Assembly (NCBI GenBank): GCA_031289275.1
Contig: JAITPV010000252.1
Coordinates: 1-45,291, forward strand
Direction: 5' to 3'
Source: Tannerella sp.
GTDB taxonomy: Bacteria > Bacteroidota > Bacteroidia > Bacteroidales > Tannerellaceae
Length of the DNA stretch: 45,291 nucleotides
Part shown: positions 20,528-29,987 of the stretch, piece after piece
How the letters are laid out: every line of letters begins with the position of its first letter
Position numbering within the stretch: position 1 is the stretch's first letter
Notes under the pieces: generated by a model
Databases searched by the model: none
Told to the model about the DNA's origin: nothing
What the model saw: only the letters and a program-made list of their open reading frames with translations
Program-made: the position numbers and the translations under genes

Positions 20528-20531
20528 AAAC

Positions 20532-20537
20532 AGGAGG
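20532..20537 (+). promoter_or_regulatory. strong Shine-Dalgarno before rpmD
   Basis: AGGAGG lies 8 nt before the rpmD ATG at 20546, the same spacing and the same CAGGAGGA context as the site before rplF. Confidence 0.7.
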
Positions 20538-20545
20538 ATTGTAGC

Positions 20546-20722
20546 ATGGCAACAATAAAAATAAAACAAGTAAGGAGCAGAATTAAATGTCCGAAAGACC
20601 AGAAAAGAACACTGGACGCATTAGGCCTGAGAAAATTGAACCGTGTGGTGGAGCATGAAGATACTCCCTCCATTTTAGGTATGATTGAGAAAGTGAAACA
20701 CTTAGTTTCTGTTGAAAAGTAA
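20546..20722 (+). CDS. rpmD: 50S ribosomal protein L30
   Basis: This small protein of 58 residues was read directly from the sequence: MATIKIKQVRSRIKCPKDQK, then RTLDALGLRKLNRVVEHEDT, ending GMIEKVKHLVSVEK. It matches L30 in length and in the GLRKLN and V-H-E-D-T-P-S motif. The place between rpsE and rplO is canonical. Confidence 0.97.
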   Translation: MATIKIKQVRSRIKCPKDQKRTLDALGLRKLNRVVEHEDTPSILGMIEKVKHLVSVEK

Positions 20723-20749
20723 TAATTTGATCGTAATAAAATAATTGAT

Positions 20750-21196
20750 ATGAATTTATCTAATTTAAAACCTGCAGAAGGTTCTACAAAAACCAGAAAA
20801 AGAATCGGTCGTGGCCCGGGTTCAGGACTTGGCGGTACCTCTACGAGAGGACATAAAGGCGCGAAATCGCGCTCCGGTTATTCTAAAAAGATCGGTTTTG
20901 AAGGTGGGCAGATGCCTATCCAAAGGCGATTGCCCAAATTTGGTTTTAAAAATTTTAACCGGGTGGAGTATAAAGCGATCAATCTTTCCACATTACAACA
21001 ATTAGCGGACGAAAAGCAGGTGTCGCAAATTGGATTGGATGAGTTGAGAAAAGCCGGATTTATTTCTGCCTCTCAATTAGTAAAAATACTTGCCAAAGGA
21101 AGCATTTCTGTGAAAATAGACGTAGAAGCGCATGCATTCTCGAAAAAAGCAGAAGAAGCCATTTTGGCAGCAGGTGGAACGATCGTTAAACTCTAA
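20750..21196 (+). CDS. rplO: 50S ribosomal protein L15
   Basis: L15 is a late assembly protein of the large subunit. The 148 residues have the glycine-rich N-terminus (RIGRGPGSGLGGTSTRGHKG), GFEGGQMPIQRRLPKFGF and the C-terminal KAEEAILAAGGTIVKL-like end. secY follows after 6 nt. Confidence 0.97.
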   Translation: MNLSNLKPAEGSTKTRKRIGRGPGSGLGGTSTRGHKGAKSRSGYSKKIGFEGGQMPIQRRLPKFGFKNFNRVEYKAINLSTLQQLADEKQVSQIGLDELRKAGFISASQLVKILAKGSISVKIDVEAHAFSKKAEEAILAAGGTIVKL

Positions 21197-21202
21197 GAAG
21201 TT

Positions 21203-22546
21203 ATGAGAGCTGTTGAGACAATAAAAAATATTTGGAAGATAGAGGATTTAAGAAAACGAATTCTGATTACGCTTCTGTTGGTTATTATCTATCGTTTGGG
21301 GACATATGTGGTACTTCCGGGTATTGATCCGCAAGCCCTGAGTGCATTACAGGCGCAAACCCGTGGAGGTTTGATGGCTTTGTTGGATATGTTTTCCGGA
21401 GGAGCATTCTCCAACGCATCCATTTTTGCCTTAGGAATTATGCCATACATTTCTGCGTCCATCGTGATGCAATTAATGGCAATCGTTGTGCCTTCTTTCC
21501 AAAAGTTACAACGCGAAGGTGAAAGCGGACGCAAGAAAATTAATCAATGGACTCGCTATCTGACAGTTATCATACTGATATTCCAAGGTTGGGCATACCT
21601 GATCAATTTGAGTGTGCAAATGCGAGGCGCCAATGTGCCTATGCCGACAGATCTTTGGTTTAAAATATCATCCACTATCATTATGGCAGGTGGAAGTATG
21701 TTCGTCCTGTGGTTAGGCGAACGGATCACGGACAAAGGCGTTGGAAATGGTATCTCGTTTATCATTTTGATAGGAATCATAGCCCGTTTGCCGCATGCAC
21801 TTTTTCAGGAATTTATATCCCGTATGGGAGAAAAAACCAGCGGTGGTTTGGTGATGTTCCTTTTTGAAGTGCTGTTCCTGTTGTTTGTGATTGCAGGCGC
21901 TATCGCCTTAGTGCAGGGAGCGCGCAAAGTTTCGGTACAATATGCCAAACGAATTGTCGGTAACAAACAATATGGCGGCGCGCGGCAGTATATCCCCTTG
22001 AAGGTAAATGCTGCCAACGTAATGCCGATTATCTTTGCACAGGCCATTATGTTTATTCCGATTTCGATAGCAGGATTTGCCAGTCAGAGCGAAGTAGGTT
22101 CGTTTTGGTCGGCATTTATGGATAATACCGGATTTTGGTATAACTTTGTATTCGCCTTGTTGATTATCGCATTCACCTATTTTTATACGGCAATTACGAT
22201 TAATCCAACTCAGATGGCGGATGATTTGAAGCGAAATAACGGATTTATTCCGGGTGTAAAACCGGGTAAGGCAACCAAAGATTATCTGGACGAAATAATG
22301 AGTAGAATTACGCTTCCGGGAGCATTTTTCCTGGCCGTGGTGGCCATTCTGCCGGCCTTTGCGCGATTGGCGGGAATGAGCATGGAATTTTCTCAGTTTT
22401 TCGGAGGAACGTCTTTGTTGATTTTGGTAGGTGTTGTGCTGGATACCTTGCAACAGGTAGAAAGCCATTTGTTGATGCGTCATTATGATGGATTATTGAA
22501 ATCCGGAAGAATTAAAGGACGTTCAGGTTCAGCGGCGGCATATTGA
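21203..22546 (+). CDS. secY: protein translocase subunit SecY
   Basis: SecY is the membrane channel of the Sec system, which exports the signal-peptide proteins of this window, among them SusC, PorQ and the lipoproteins. The 447 residues form ten predicted membrane segments. Motifs include LPGIDPQAL, GIMPYISASIVMQL and the cytoplasmic loops GVGNGISFIILIGI and RNNGFIPGVKPGKAT. map starts one base after its stop. Confidence 0.98.
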   Translation: MRAVETIKNIWKIEDLRKRILITLLLVIIYRLGTYVVLPGIDPQALSALQAQTRGGLMALLDMFSGGAFSNASIFALGIMPYISASIVMQLMAIVVPSFQKLQREGESGRKKINQWTRYLTVIILIFQGWAYLINLSVQMRGANVPMPTDLWFKISSTIIMAGGSMFVLWLGERITDKGVGNGISFIILIGIIARLPHALFQEFISRMGEKTSGGLVMFLFEVLFLLFVIAGAIALVQGARKVSVQYAKRIVGNKQYGGARQYIPLKVNAANVMPIIFAQAIMFIPISIAGFASQSEVGSFWSAFMDNTGFWYNFVFALLIIAFTYFYTAITINPTQMADDLKRNNGFIPGVKPGKATKDYLDEIMSRITLPGAFFLAVVAILPAFARLAGMSMEFSQFFGGTSLLILVGVVLDTLQQVESHLLMRHYDGLLKSGRIKGRSGSAAAY

Positions 22547-22547
22547 G

Positions 22548-23330
22548 ATGATCTATCTGAAGACAGATGAAGAAATCGCGTTGATGCGCGAGGCAAATCT
22601 ATTGGTAGGGAAGACTTTGGGAGAATTGGCAAAGTGCATCCAACCGGGAATCTCTACCCTTCAACTGGATCGGATAGCCGAGAAGTTTATACGTGATCAT
22701 GGCGCTGTCCCCGCTTTTTTGGGATACGGAGGATTTCCAAATTCGATTTGTGCCTCCGTCAATGAGCAGGTAGTACATGGGGTTCCGTCCCCAAAAACCA
22801 TTCTGAAAGAAGGAGACGTTATCTCCATTGACTGCGGAACGGTGTTGAACGGATTTGTGGGTGATTCGGCCTATACTTTTTGTGTAGGAGAGGTTTCGGA
22901 GGAAACCAGGAAGTTGTTGCGTGCAACCAAAGAATCGTTATATGAAGGGATTCGGTTGGCAGTAGCCGGTCACCGGGTAGGTGACATTAGTAATGCCATT
23001 CAGCGCTATTGCGAGTCAAGAGGTTACTCTGTAGTACGCGAGTTGGTTGGACACGGTTGCGGACGGAAAATGCATGAAGACCCGGAAGTGCCTAATTACG
23101 GACGAAAAGGTTGTGGCGCGTTGTTAAGAAATGGGATGTGTATTTGTATTGAACCGATGATCAATCAAGGCGCAAAACAAGTGACGTTCGAGAAAGATGG
23201 TTGGACGGTACGCACCACAGACCGGAAATATTCGGCGCATTTTGAACATTGCATCGCAATATGTCCGGCAGGGCCGATGATTTTATCATCGTTTGATTAT
23301 GTGGAAGAGATAGTAGGAAAAGAAATATAA
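22548..23330 (+). CDS. map: type I methionine aminopeptidase
   Basis: The enzyme removes N-terminal methionine from nascent proteins. The 260 residues have the five metal ligands in order: D and D in [18 protein letters not shown] in [13 protein letters not shown] in CICIEPMIN and E in HFEHCIAI. The substrate-binding region [16 protein letters not shown] is intact. It has no N-terminal zinc extension, so it is the short bacterial form. It sits between secY and infA, the common Bacteroidetes order. Confidence 0.97.
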   Translation: MIYLKTDEEIALMREANLLVGKTLGELAKCIQPGISTLQLDRIAEKFIRDHGAVPAFLGYGGFPNSICASVNEQVVHGVPSPKTILKEGDVISIDCGTVLNGFVGDSAYTFCVGEVSEETRKLLRATKESLYEGIRLAVAGHRVGDISNAIQRYCESRGYSVVRELVGHGCGRKMHEDPEVPNYGRKGCGALLRNGMCICIEPMINQGAKQVTFEKDGWTVRTTDRKYSAHFEHCIAICPAGPMILSSFDYVEEIVGKEI

Positions 23331-23332
23331 AT

Positions 23333-23551
23333 ATGGCTAAACAAGCTGCGATACAACAGGATGGAGTGATAGTGGAAGCGCTGTCCAATGCGATGTTTCG
23401 TGTAGAGTTGGAAAACGGGCACGAAATTACCGCCCATATATCGGGGAAGATGCGTATGCATTACATCAAGATTCTTCCCGGAGATAAAGTGCGGGTGGAA
23501 ATGTCGCCGTATGATTTGTCCAAAGGCAGAATAGCGTTTAGGTATAAATAA
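23333..23551 (+). CDS. infA: translation initiation factor IF-1
   Basis: IF-1 binds the 30S A site during initiation. The 72-residue single OB-fold protein has [19 protein letters not shown] and [20 protein letters not shown], ending KGRIAFRYK. The start is two bases after the map stop. Confidence 0.98.
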   Translation: MAKQAAIQQDGVIVEALSNAMFRVELENGHEITAHISGKMRMHYIKILPGDKVRVEMSPYDLSKGRIAFRYK

Positions 23552-23581
23552 GAAGAGTAATAAATTAAAAATGATAGTGCG

Positions 23582-23698
23582 ATGAAAGTAAGAGCATCTT
23601 TAAAGAAACGGACACCCGAATGTAAAATCGTAAGGCGTAAAGGGCGTCTGTACGTAATTAATAAGAAGAACCCTAAGTTTAAAGTACGTCAGGGTTAA
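23582..23698 (+). CDS. rpmJ: 50S ribosomal protein L36
   Basis: This 38-residue protein was read directly: [20 protein letters not shown], then [18 protein letters not shown]. It retains only one cysteine of the zinc site and has no C-terminal histidine, so it is the zinc-free type. It stands between infA and rpsM as expected. Confidence 0.97.
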   Translation: MKVRASLKKRTPECKIVRRKGRLYVINKKNPKFKVRQG

Positions 23699-23735
23699 TT
23701 TGTAATTGATAGAATAATAATAATTATCAGATACT

Positions 23736-24116
23736 ATGGCGATAAGAATAGTTGGTGTGGACTTACCACAAGAAAAAAGAGGCGAAATAGCATTGACCTA
23801 TATTTTTGGTATTGGTCGTAGCGCGTCGAACTCTATTTTGTTAAAAGCAGGTGTTGACAGGAATATCAAAGTCAAGGATTGGACAGACGACCAGGCCGCC
23901 CGGATTCGTGAAGTGATCGGTAACGAATATAAGGTGGAAGGCGATCTTCGTTCGGAAATTCAGTTGAATATCAAACGATTGATGGATATTGGCTGTTATC
24001 GTGGCGTACGTCATCGCATTGGATTACCATTGCGAGGGCAAAGCACGAAAAACAATGCTCGTACACGTAAGGGAAAGAAAAAGACAGTTGCAAACAAGAA
24101 AAAAGCTACTAAATAA
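23736..24116 (+). CDS. rpsM: 30S ribosomal protein S13
   Basis: S13 forms head bridges to the large subunit and touches P-site tRNA. The 126 residues begin [20 protein letters not shown] and contain [20 protein letters not shown] and [10 protein letters not shown], the diagnostic end, followed by a short lysine-rich tail. Confidence 0.98.
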   Translation: MAIRIVGVDLPQEKRGEIALTYIFGIGRSASNSILLKAGVDRNIKVKDWTDDQAARIREVIGNEYKVEGDLRSEIQLNIKRLMDIGCYRGVRHRIGLPLRGQSTKNNARTRKGKKKTVANKKKATK

Positions 24117-24124
24117 TAACTGAT

Positions 24125-24514
24125 ATGGCAAAAAAAACAGTCGCAGCGAAAAAAAGAAAAGTGAAAGTGGATGCCTATGGTCAAGCCCATATTCATTCCT
24201 CGTTCAATAACATTATTGTGTCGTTAGCCAATAGTGACGGACAAGTCATCAGTTGGTCATCTGCCGGTAAGATGGGCTTTCGTAGTTCAAAGAAAAACAC
24301 CCCCTATGCCGCTCAGATGGCCGCGGAGGATTGTGCAAAAGTGGCTTACGATTTAGGCTTACGCAAAGTGAAAGTGTATATCAAAGGGCCGGGCAATGGT
24401 CGTGAATCAGCTATTCGTACGATTCACAGTAAAGGCATCGAAGTGACGGAAATCATTGACGTGACTCCGTTACCACATAACGGCTGTCGTCCTCCCAAGA
24501 AAAGAAGAGTGTAA
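24125..24514 (+). CDS. rpsK: 30S ribosomal protein S11
   Basis: S11 is in the 30S platform near the Shine-Dalgarno helix. The 129 residues have [33 protein letters not shown] and the end [18 protein letters not shown] 109-nt AT-rich gap with no clear promoter motif follows before rpsD. Confidence 0.98.
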   Translation: MAKKTVAAKKRKVKVDAYGQAHIHSSFNNIIVSLANSDGQVISWSSAGKMGFRSSKKNTPYAAQMAAEDCAKVAYDLGLRKVKVYIKGPGNGRESAIRTIHSKGIEVTEIIDVTPLPHNGCRPPKKRRV

Positions 24515-24623
24515 ATAAATATTTTATATGAATCTTGAATTCATGAATAGATTGCATTTCATCCTCTCGCAATCGCGGCTGCATGGTTTGAAGATTTAGT
24601 TGAACGTTAAAAAATAAACAAAA

Positions 24624-25229
24624 ATGGCAAGATATACAGGTCCAAGAACAAAGATTGCCCGTAAATTTGGTGAAGCGATATTCGGCGCAGACAAAGTTCT
24701 GTCGAAGAAGAATTATCCTCCCGGACAGCACGGGAACAGTCGAAAAAGAAAAACGTCGGAATACGGCATTCAGTTGCGGGAAAAGCAAAAAGCAAAATAC
24801 ACCTATGGCGTGTTGGAAAAACAGTTTAGAAATATGTTCGACAAAGCTTCCCGTTCGAAAGGCATTACCGGTGAAGTGTTACTGCAATTGTTGGAAAGCC
24901 GTTTAGACAACGTGGTTTTCCGGCTCGGATTGGCGCCTACGCGTGCCGCAGCCCGGCAATTGGTATCACACCGGCATGTAGTCGTAGATGGAAAAGTTGT
25001 CAACATCCCTTCTTATTCGGTTAAATCCGGGCAAATAGTCGGTGTAAGAGAAAAGTCAAAATCCCTCGAAATAATAGCAGAAGCATTATCCGGATTCAAT
25101 CACAGTAAATATCCGTGGATTGAATGGGATCAGAACTTATTGAACGGAAAATTGCTCCATTTACCCGAACGGACAGATATTCCGGAAAATATAAAAGAAC
25201 AATTGATTGTAGAATTGTATTCTAAATAA
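24624..25229 (+). CDS. rpsD: 30S ribosomal protein S4
   Basis: S4 is a primary assembly protein and, in enterobacteria, the repressor of the alpha operon. The 201 residues contain [17 protein letters not shown], the S4 RNA-binding domain ([20 protein letters not shown]) and [14 protein letters not shown]. The 109-nt gap before it is where an S4-binding leader might lie, but I see no convincing pseudoknot. Confidence 0.97.
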   Translation: MARYTGPRTKIARKFGEAIFGADKVLSKKNYPPGQHGNSRKRKTSEYGIQLREKQKAKYTYGVLEKQFRNMFDKASRSKGITGEVLLQLLESRLDNVVFRLGLAPTRAAARQLVSHRHVVVDGKVVNIPSYSVKSGQIVGVREKSKSLEIIAEALSGFNHSKYPWIEWDQNLLNGKLLHLPERTDIPENIKEQLIVELYSK

Positions 25230-25235
25230 TGACTT

Positions 25236-26231
25236 ATGGCGATATTAGCATTCCAGAAACCAGATAAAGTTTTAATGTTAGAAACGGACAACTTTCATGG
25301 AAAGTTTGAATTTCGTCCGTTAGAGCCGGGTTATGGTATAACCATCGGTAATGCGTTGCGCCGTATCCTTTTATCATCATTGGAAGGATATGCCTTTTCT
25401 TCGCTGAAGATTGAAGGGGTCAATCATGAATTTGCGTCTATTCCGGGAGTACAGGAAGATGTTACCAATATTATCCTGAACCTGAAACAAGTACGCTTCA
25501 AACGGGCATCCGACGACGCAGAAAGTGAGAAAGTCAATATTACCATATCAGGAACCGAAGTTTTCAAGGCCGGTGATATAAGTAAGCAGCTTGTAGGCTT
25601 TGAAATCTTGAACCCCGGTTTGGAGATTTGCCACCTTGACCCGAAAGCCTCTTTCCACATGGAAATGACAGTCACTAAAGGTCGTGGATATGTTCCTGCA
25701 GAGGAAAATGCAGATCCGCTCAATCTGGACGTCAATGTCATTGCCATTGATTCCATCTATACGCCGATACGGAATGTTAAGTATTCGGTAGAGAATTTCC
25801 GTGTAGAGCAGAAAACGGATTATGAAAAATTGATTCTTGAAATCTCAACCGATGGTTCCATCCATCCAAAAGATGCATTAAAAGAAGCTGCCAAGATATT
25901 GATTTATCATTTTATGCTCTTTTCTGATGAGAAAATTTCGGTAGAAACCATTGATGTGGAAGGAAATGAGGAATTTGATGAAGATGTGTTGCACATGCGT
26001 CAGTTATTGAAAAGTAAATTGTCGGAAATGAATCTTTCCGTGCGTGCCCTGAATTGTTTGAAGGCGGCAGATGTTGATACGGTAGGAGATTTGGTGCGAT
26101 TTAATAAGAATGATTTGCTGAAGTTTCGCAACTTTGGAAAGAAATCCCTGACCGAGTTGGATGAATTGCTGGAAACTTTAAGCCTTTCATTTGGAATGGA
26201 TATTACAAAATATAAATTAGATAAAGACTAA
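25236..26231 (+). CDS. rpoA: RNA polymerase alpha subunit
   Basis: The 331 residues comprise the dimerising N-domain ([27 protein letters not shown] divided around residues 20-45) and a C-terminal domain that binds DNA and activators ([33 protein letters not shown]). Both are complete. It starts 6 nt after rpsD and is followed by rplQ after 6 nt, the standard alpha-operon finish. Confidence 0.98.
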   Translation: MAILAFQKPDKVLMLETDNFHGKFEFRPLEPGYGITIGNALRRILLSSLEGYAFSSLKIEGVNHEFASIPGVQEDVTNIILNLKQVRFKRASDDAESEKVNITISGTEVFKAGDISKQLVGFEILNPGLEICHLDPKASFHMEMTVTKGRGYVPAEENADPLNLDVNVIAIDSIYTPIRNVKYSVENFRVEQKTDYEKLILEISTDGSIHPKDALKEAAKILIYHFMLFSDEKISVETIDVEGNEEFDEDVLHMRQLLKSKLSEMNLSVRALNCLKAADVDTVGDLVRFNKNDLLKFRNFGKKSLTELDELLETLSLSFGMDITKYKLDKD

Positions 26232-26237
26232 GTAACG

Positions 26238-26861
26238 ATGAGACATAATAAGAAAATCAATCATTTAGGCCGGACGAAAGCTCACCGCGAAGCGATGCTT
26301 GCCAACATGGCATCTTCCTTGATTAAGCATAAACGAATTTTTACGACCACGGCAAAAGCCAAAGCATTACGTAAATACATAGAGCCTCTGATCACAAAGT
26401 CCAAGGACTCTTCCAAACCAAATGAAGCCGTCACGCATTCACGCCGTATTGTTTTTGCTTCGTTGCAAGACAAATATGCTGTTAAAGAACTCTTTGGCGT
26501 TGTCGCAGAAAAAATAGGCGATCGTCCGGGAGGGTATACCCGGATTATCAAAACCGGCGCCCGTCTGGGAGATAATGCCGCCATGTGCTTTATTGAATTA
26601 GTGGATTTCAACGAAAATATGCTGAAAGATGCTTCGAAAAAGGTTGCGGCAAAGACCAGGCGTTCACGTAAAAAATCATCGGCGGTTGCGGAGTCAACGC
26701 CATCAGTTGGAGTGAAGGATGCGGATGTTGTTGTGGAGGTGGAAGAAGTAACGTCCGAAACGTCAACCGTTAAAGACGACGATCCGGCTATTTCCGAGGC
26801 TGTAACAGTCGAAGAAGTTGATGAAACTTCGGAAGCTGACAAAAAAGCGGATAAGGAATAA
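26238..26861 (+). CDS. rplQ: 50S ribosomal protein L17 with acidic C-terminal tail
   Basis: L17 lies at the base of the large subunit near the tunnel exit. Residues 1 to about 120 are ordinary L17 ([48 protein letters not shown]). A basic stretch and then an acidic, valine/threonine/glutamate-rich tail of about 65 residues bring the total to 207, against about 120-130 for most bacteria. Extended L17 proteins are known in Bacteroidetes. It is the last gene of the superoperon. Confidence 0.96.
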   Translation: MRHNKKINHLGRTKAHREAMLANMASSLIKHKRIFTTTAKAKALRKYIEPLITKSKDSSKPNEAVTHSRRIVFASLQDKYAVKELFGVVAEKIGDRPGGYTRIIKTGARLGDNAAMCFIELVDFNENMLKDASKKVAAKTRRSRKKSSAVAESTPSVGVKDADVVVEVEEVTSETSTVKDDDPAISEAVTVEEVDETSEADKKADKE

Positions 26862-26890
26862 ATAACGCAAAATCAGGTCAATATAGAAGG

Positions 26891-26926
26891 AAGCAACTGT
26901 CCCGGAAGGGAATTGGTTGCTTTTTC
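26891..26926. terminator. terminator between rplQ and the converging lrp gene
   Basis: AAGCAAC at 26891-26897 pairs with GTTGCTT at 26916-26922, with inner TCCC/GGGA pairing around GGAA and a U-run at 26921-26925 for the plus strand. On the minus strand it lies just past the stop of the Lrp gene and may serve both directions. Confidence 0.85.
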
Positions 26927-26927
26927 T

Positions 26928-27404
26928 TTATATACTGCTATTCGATTCATTAATAGGCAAATTCCTCTTGAATCCTTCTTTAAACGAAATCAAAGTCTCC
27001 GTACGAGCTAAACCTAACGGTTGGAGTTGATGATGGATAATATGGAGTAGATGTTGGTTGTTCTTTGCATAAATCTTGATGAAAAGATCATACTGTCCTG
27101 TGGTGTAATGACATTCCACGACTTCCGGGATTTTCATCAAAGCTTCCGTGACTGCCGGGAATTGTCCCGGATTTTGCAAGTATAATCCCATATATGCGCA
27201 TGTTTCATATCCGATACTGTTATTGTCAATAACAAATTCGCACCCCTTAATTACGCCTGCATTCATTAATTTCTGAACTCTTTGATGAATCGCGGCGCCT
27301 GAAACATTACATTCGCGGGCGACTTCCAGAAAGGGCTTGCGTGCGTCATTCATAATCAGCCGGAGGATTTTTTTGTCTAATACGTCTAATTCGTAATGTG
27401 CCAT
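26928..27404 (-). CDS. Lrp/AsnC-family transcriptional regulator
   Basis: The 158 residues comprise an N-terminal winged helix-turn-helix (LDVLDKKILRLIMNDARKPF, then VSGAAIHQRVQKLMNAGVI) and a C-terminal RAM ligand-binding domain (PEVVECHYTTGQYDLFIKIY). Such proteins sense amino acids and act as octamers. The target is unknown; no amino-acid gene adjoins it. It converges on rplQ and is separated from the exbD gene upstream by a terminator. Confidence 0.93.
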   Translation of the reverse strand: MAHYELDVLDKKILRLIMNDARKPFLEVARECNVSGAAIHQRVQKLMNAGVIKGCEFVIDNNSIGYETCAYMGLYLQNPGQFPAVTEALMKIPEVVECHYTTGQYDLFIKIYAKNNQHLLHIIHHQLQPLGLARTETLISFKEGFKRNLPINESNSSI

Positions 27405-27467
27405 AACTAAATCATTTTATTTTTCTTCGTTGGGAAGGGCTTTAAACCATTCTTGAAATCCAACTAA

Positions 27468-27503
27468 AAAGGGGCTGAATCTATTAAAATTCAACCCCTT
27501 TCA
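27468..27503 (-). terminator. terminator of the exb operon
   Basis: On the minus strand, AAGGGG-TTGAAT type arms (27490s to 27470s) pair around an 8-nt AT loop, and a run of five T follows. It lies just beyond the stop of the last exbD gene at 27518. Confidence 0.75.
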
Positions 27504-27517
27504 CTCACATAAACCGG

Positions 27518-27988
27518 TTACTGCTCGACTGCTTTACGGGCTGAATAACTGATTTTTAACGCATAGGCCTCGCGTAATGCTTGTTTGAGGTCGGTCACAA
27601 CCCCCATTTTCGTCTCTTTATCACCTTTAATAGACACGGTCATAAAGGGTTGGTCTTCTTCCTTCATACTGGATTTTTCCTGTCCGATATAGGCTCCGAC
27701 TTCTGAAATTTCAGCAAACTTGTCGTTTAACTGGATACGGGTTTCGGAACCCATTTTAGCAATAAATTCCTGAGTAGGTTTACCCACATAGATGTATGTC
27801 ACCAACGATTTCTTTTCCAGTTTCTGCAATTCGGTTGCTTGAGGCGCCCTGAATTGTACTTTCAGTGTCACTTCACGCATCGTCGTTACCATCATGAAAA
27901 AGAATAAGATCGCAAACACCAAGTCAGGTAATGACGATGTATTTAATTCGGGCATTTCTCGCCCGCCCGATTTATTAAACTTTCCCAT
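27518..27988 (-). CDS. exbD: ExbD/TolR-family biopolymer transport protein
   Basis: ExbD couples the proton gradient to TonB through a single membrane helix. The 156 residues have one N-terminal segment with the essential aspartate in SSLPDLVFAILFFFMMVTTM (D near position 22), then a periplasmic domain. The start overlaps the stop of the preceding exbD paralogue by one base, so translation is coupled. Bacteroidetes often carry two ExbD genes in tandem. Confidence 0.93.
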   Translation of the reverse strand: MGKFNKSGGREMPELNTSSLPDLVFAILFFFMMVTTMREVTLKVQFRAPQATELQKLEKKSLVTYIYVGKPTQEFIAKMGSETRIQLNDKFAEISEVGAYIGQEKSSMKEEDQPFMTVSIKGDKETKMGVVTDLKQALREAYALKISYSARKAVEQ

Positions 27989-28575
27989 TACTTTTTATCT
28001 CCATAATTTTTAGGTTCTGCTTCCGATATCTTTTGAGGATAAATCATCTGCACCGATTTTTGTTGATCCTCATCCAATTCGGCAAAGGTTTTCCCCCATT
28101 TCGTTTTGGCAATTTCATCACGCAGTTCCCGATAAGCCGCAGCCAATTCATTTTGCACATCTATGTATGCCTGATATTGCGTAGTCCGGTCATTTTGCAG
28201 TGAAATCACATGAGGCTTGCAAATTTTCATTCGTCCAAAAAACGGAACATCTTCTTCTGCCTTTTCCGGCAAATGTTCTTCATCATTACGATTGGCAATG
28301 AATTCTTTCGCTCGCTCTTTCAGTTGTTTAATGTCGATATATTCGCCACCGCATAATACTTGATTATTGGAATTAATCAACACAACCAACATATTCCTTT
28401 TTTTAATATCTATGGGCTTCTCTTTCGTCTCTTTATCGGGAGGTTGAGGCAAACGCCTTGCCAACCCCTGGTCAGTAGCCATAGATGTAGTCAAAAGGAA
28501 AAACAAAAGCAACATGAAAGCGATGTCGGCAGAAGAAGAACCATTAATACCCGGAACTTTTCTTTTTTTACCCAT
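27988..28575 (-). CDS. ExbD/TolR-family protein, second paralogue
   Basis: This 195-residue ExbD has the helix SSADIAFMLLLFFLLTTSM with the conserved aspartate near position 17, then a longer periplasmic part than its neighbour (GKRRK-type basic start, RRLPQPPDKETKEK linker). The two differ enough to be non-redundant parts of the same ExbB/ExbD complex. It lies between the four-helix protein and exbD. Confidence 0.92.
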   Translation of the reverse strand: MGKKRKVPGINGSSSADIAFMLLLFFLLTTSMATDQGLARRLPQPPDKETKEKPIDIKKRNMLVVLINSNNQVLCGGEYIDIKQLKERAKEFIANRNDEEHLPEKAEEDVPFFGRMKICKPHVISLQNDRTTQYQAYIDVQNELAAAYRELRDEIAKTKWGKTFAELDEDQQKSVQMIYPQKISEAEPKNYGDKK

Positions 28576-28587
28576 TTTCTTTCTTGT

Positions 28588-29061
28588 TTATTTGTTTAAT
28601 ACTTTCTTGACAGAACCGCCAATGATAGCCAATACACTTAATCCCAAAAGAACATAGGTAGTATAAATCCACATGTCCGATATTTTCAGCCAACTCTCCA
28701 CATTATAACGCGCCGAGTCAACATTAATCTTGGGCAATGGCGTTCCGTCTCCCATGGAATAGGTAATCCCTAAAAGCGCAACAAATGCAATGATAACCAC
28801 TAAAGAGGCTAAGGCCGCTTTCGGCTTGGCTTTCAAGGATGAAATAAATTGTATAATGCCAAACAATAACAATCCTATCACCGCGAGGGCAAAGATAGCA
28901 TAGCACCAATAAAGCAACAGGGAGGTATTGACCGGTTCTTTTTGTTCTACATTGGGATCAATTACTCCTCCAAAATAGAACAGGCATAACGTCGCTACGC
29001 TGATTAACATCAAAGCGATCAGCGTCCAGCTTGAAATTCTTCGTATTTTACGTACAGCCAT
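28588..29061 (-). CDS. four-helix membrane protein of the exb operon, function unknown
   Basis: I do not recognise a characterised family. The 157 residues hold four predicted membrane segments (about 12-30, 49-71, 82-101 and 131-150) and a basic start MAVRKIRR. The loop between segments 3 and 4 contains GDGTPLPKINVDSARYN and may face the periplasm. It is encoded between exbB (7 nt away) and exbD (12 nt away), so it is probably an accessory subunit of this TonB-energising complex. Confidence 0.85.
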   Translation of the reverse strand: MAVRKIRRISSWTLIALMLISVATLCLFYFGGVIDPNVEQKEPVNTSLLLYWCYAIFALAVIGLLLFGIIQFISSLKAKPKAALASLVVIIAFVALLGITYSMGDGTPLPKINVDSARYNVESWLKISDMWIYTTYVLLGLSVLAIIGGSVKKVLNK

Positions 29062-29068
29062 GGTCCGA

Positions 29069-29812
29069 TTATTTATTGATTTTCACACTGTATTTAATAA
29101 CGAGATCAAGCAAGGTAATAGAAGCATCTTCCATTTTGTTCAGGATCGCTTCCAATTTGCTCAACAAATAGTTATAAAATATTTGCAGGAGTAGCGCAAC
29201 GATCAAACCGCCCACGGTTGTAATCAAGGCCACTTTCATACCACCGGCAACAACTGTTGGGCTGATGTCTCCTACTTGTTCAATTTTATCGAAGGCCATG
29301 ATCATACCGATCACCGTACCCAAGAACCCTAAAGACGGAGCCATAGCAATAAACAGGGTAATCCACGATAAATTCTTTTCCAGTAAACCACTTTGAACAC
29401 CACCGTAGGATACGATTGATTTTTCAACAATATCAATACCCTGGTCAATCCTTAATAATCCCTGATAGGCTATTGATGCGATCGGACCTCTTGTGTCACG
29501 GGCTACTGTTTTTGCGGCTTCCACATCACCTTTCTCAAGTGCAGCCTCAATATTAGACAATAATTTACTGGGATCGGTGTCGGCCAGATTCAAATAAATA
29601 ATGCGTTCCAATACGAAGGCTAAACCTAAAATTAACGCGATAGCTACCAAACTCATAAAGTCTGCACTACCTTCAATGAATTTAACTTTGAGGGCTTGAT
29701 GTATACTACCGCCTTCAGCAGATGTTGCATTTGCTGCATCTTCCGCAAACGCTACCACAGAGAATCCCAAGGCAAAAAGTGCCAAGAATGTTTTTGTAAA
29801 TAACTTTTTCAT
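29069..29812 (-). CDS. exbB: MotA/TolQ/ExbB proton channel protein
   Basis: ExbB surrounds ExbD and forms the proton path that drives TonB. The 247 residues begin with a signal-like segment (LFALGFSVVAFA) and have three further membrane segments, with the ExbB core ITLFIAMAPSLGFLGTVIGM near residue 150 and MKVALITTVGGLIVALLLQI. It is the first gene of the exb operon. tRNA-Ser lies 87 nt upstream on the same strand, and I see no -7 motif between them, so the two may share a transcript. Confidence 0.95.
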   Translation of the reverse strand: MKKLFTKTFLALFALGFSVVAFAEDAANATSAEGGSIHQALKVKFIEGSADFMSLVAIALILGLAFVLERIIYLNLADTDPSKLLSNIEAALEKGDVEAAKTVARDTRGPIASIAYQGLLRIDQGIDIVEKSIVSYGGVQSGLLEKNLSWITLFIAMAPSLGFLGTVIGMIMAFDKIEQVGDISPTVVAGGMKVALITTVGGLIVALLLQIFYNYLLSKLEAILNKMEDASITLLDLVIKYSVKINK

Positions 29813-29899
29813 AGTTGTTTAATCATTTAAAAATTAATACTTCTTTTGTTTCTATTTTTTGTTGTTAATAATAATATCTATTTCATTTTCATTCTTTTG

Positions 29900-29987
29900 C
29901 GGAGAAAGCGGGATTCGAACCCGCGATACGCTTTCGGCGTATACACGCTTTCCAGGCGTGCCTCTTCAACCACTCGAGCATCTCTCC
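29900..29987 (-). tRNA. tRNA-Ser (anticodon GGA)
   Basis: The minus strand folds as a tRNA with a long variable arm. The acceptor is GGAGAGA paired with TTTCTCC, the discriminator is G, the anticodon loop CTGGAAA carries GGA, and the T-loop is GGTTCGAATCC. The long variable arm (TATACGCCGAAAGCGTA) confirms serine. CCA is not encoded. It decodes UCC and UCU. Confidence 0.96.

Noticed and set aside
24515-24623. S4-binding autoregulatory leader before rpsD
   Set aside because: The 109-nt gap is AT-rich with only weak pairing. I could not draw a pseudoknot like those known for S4.
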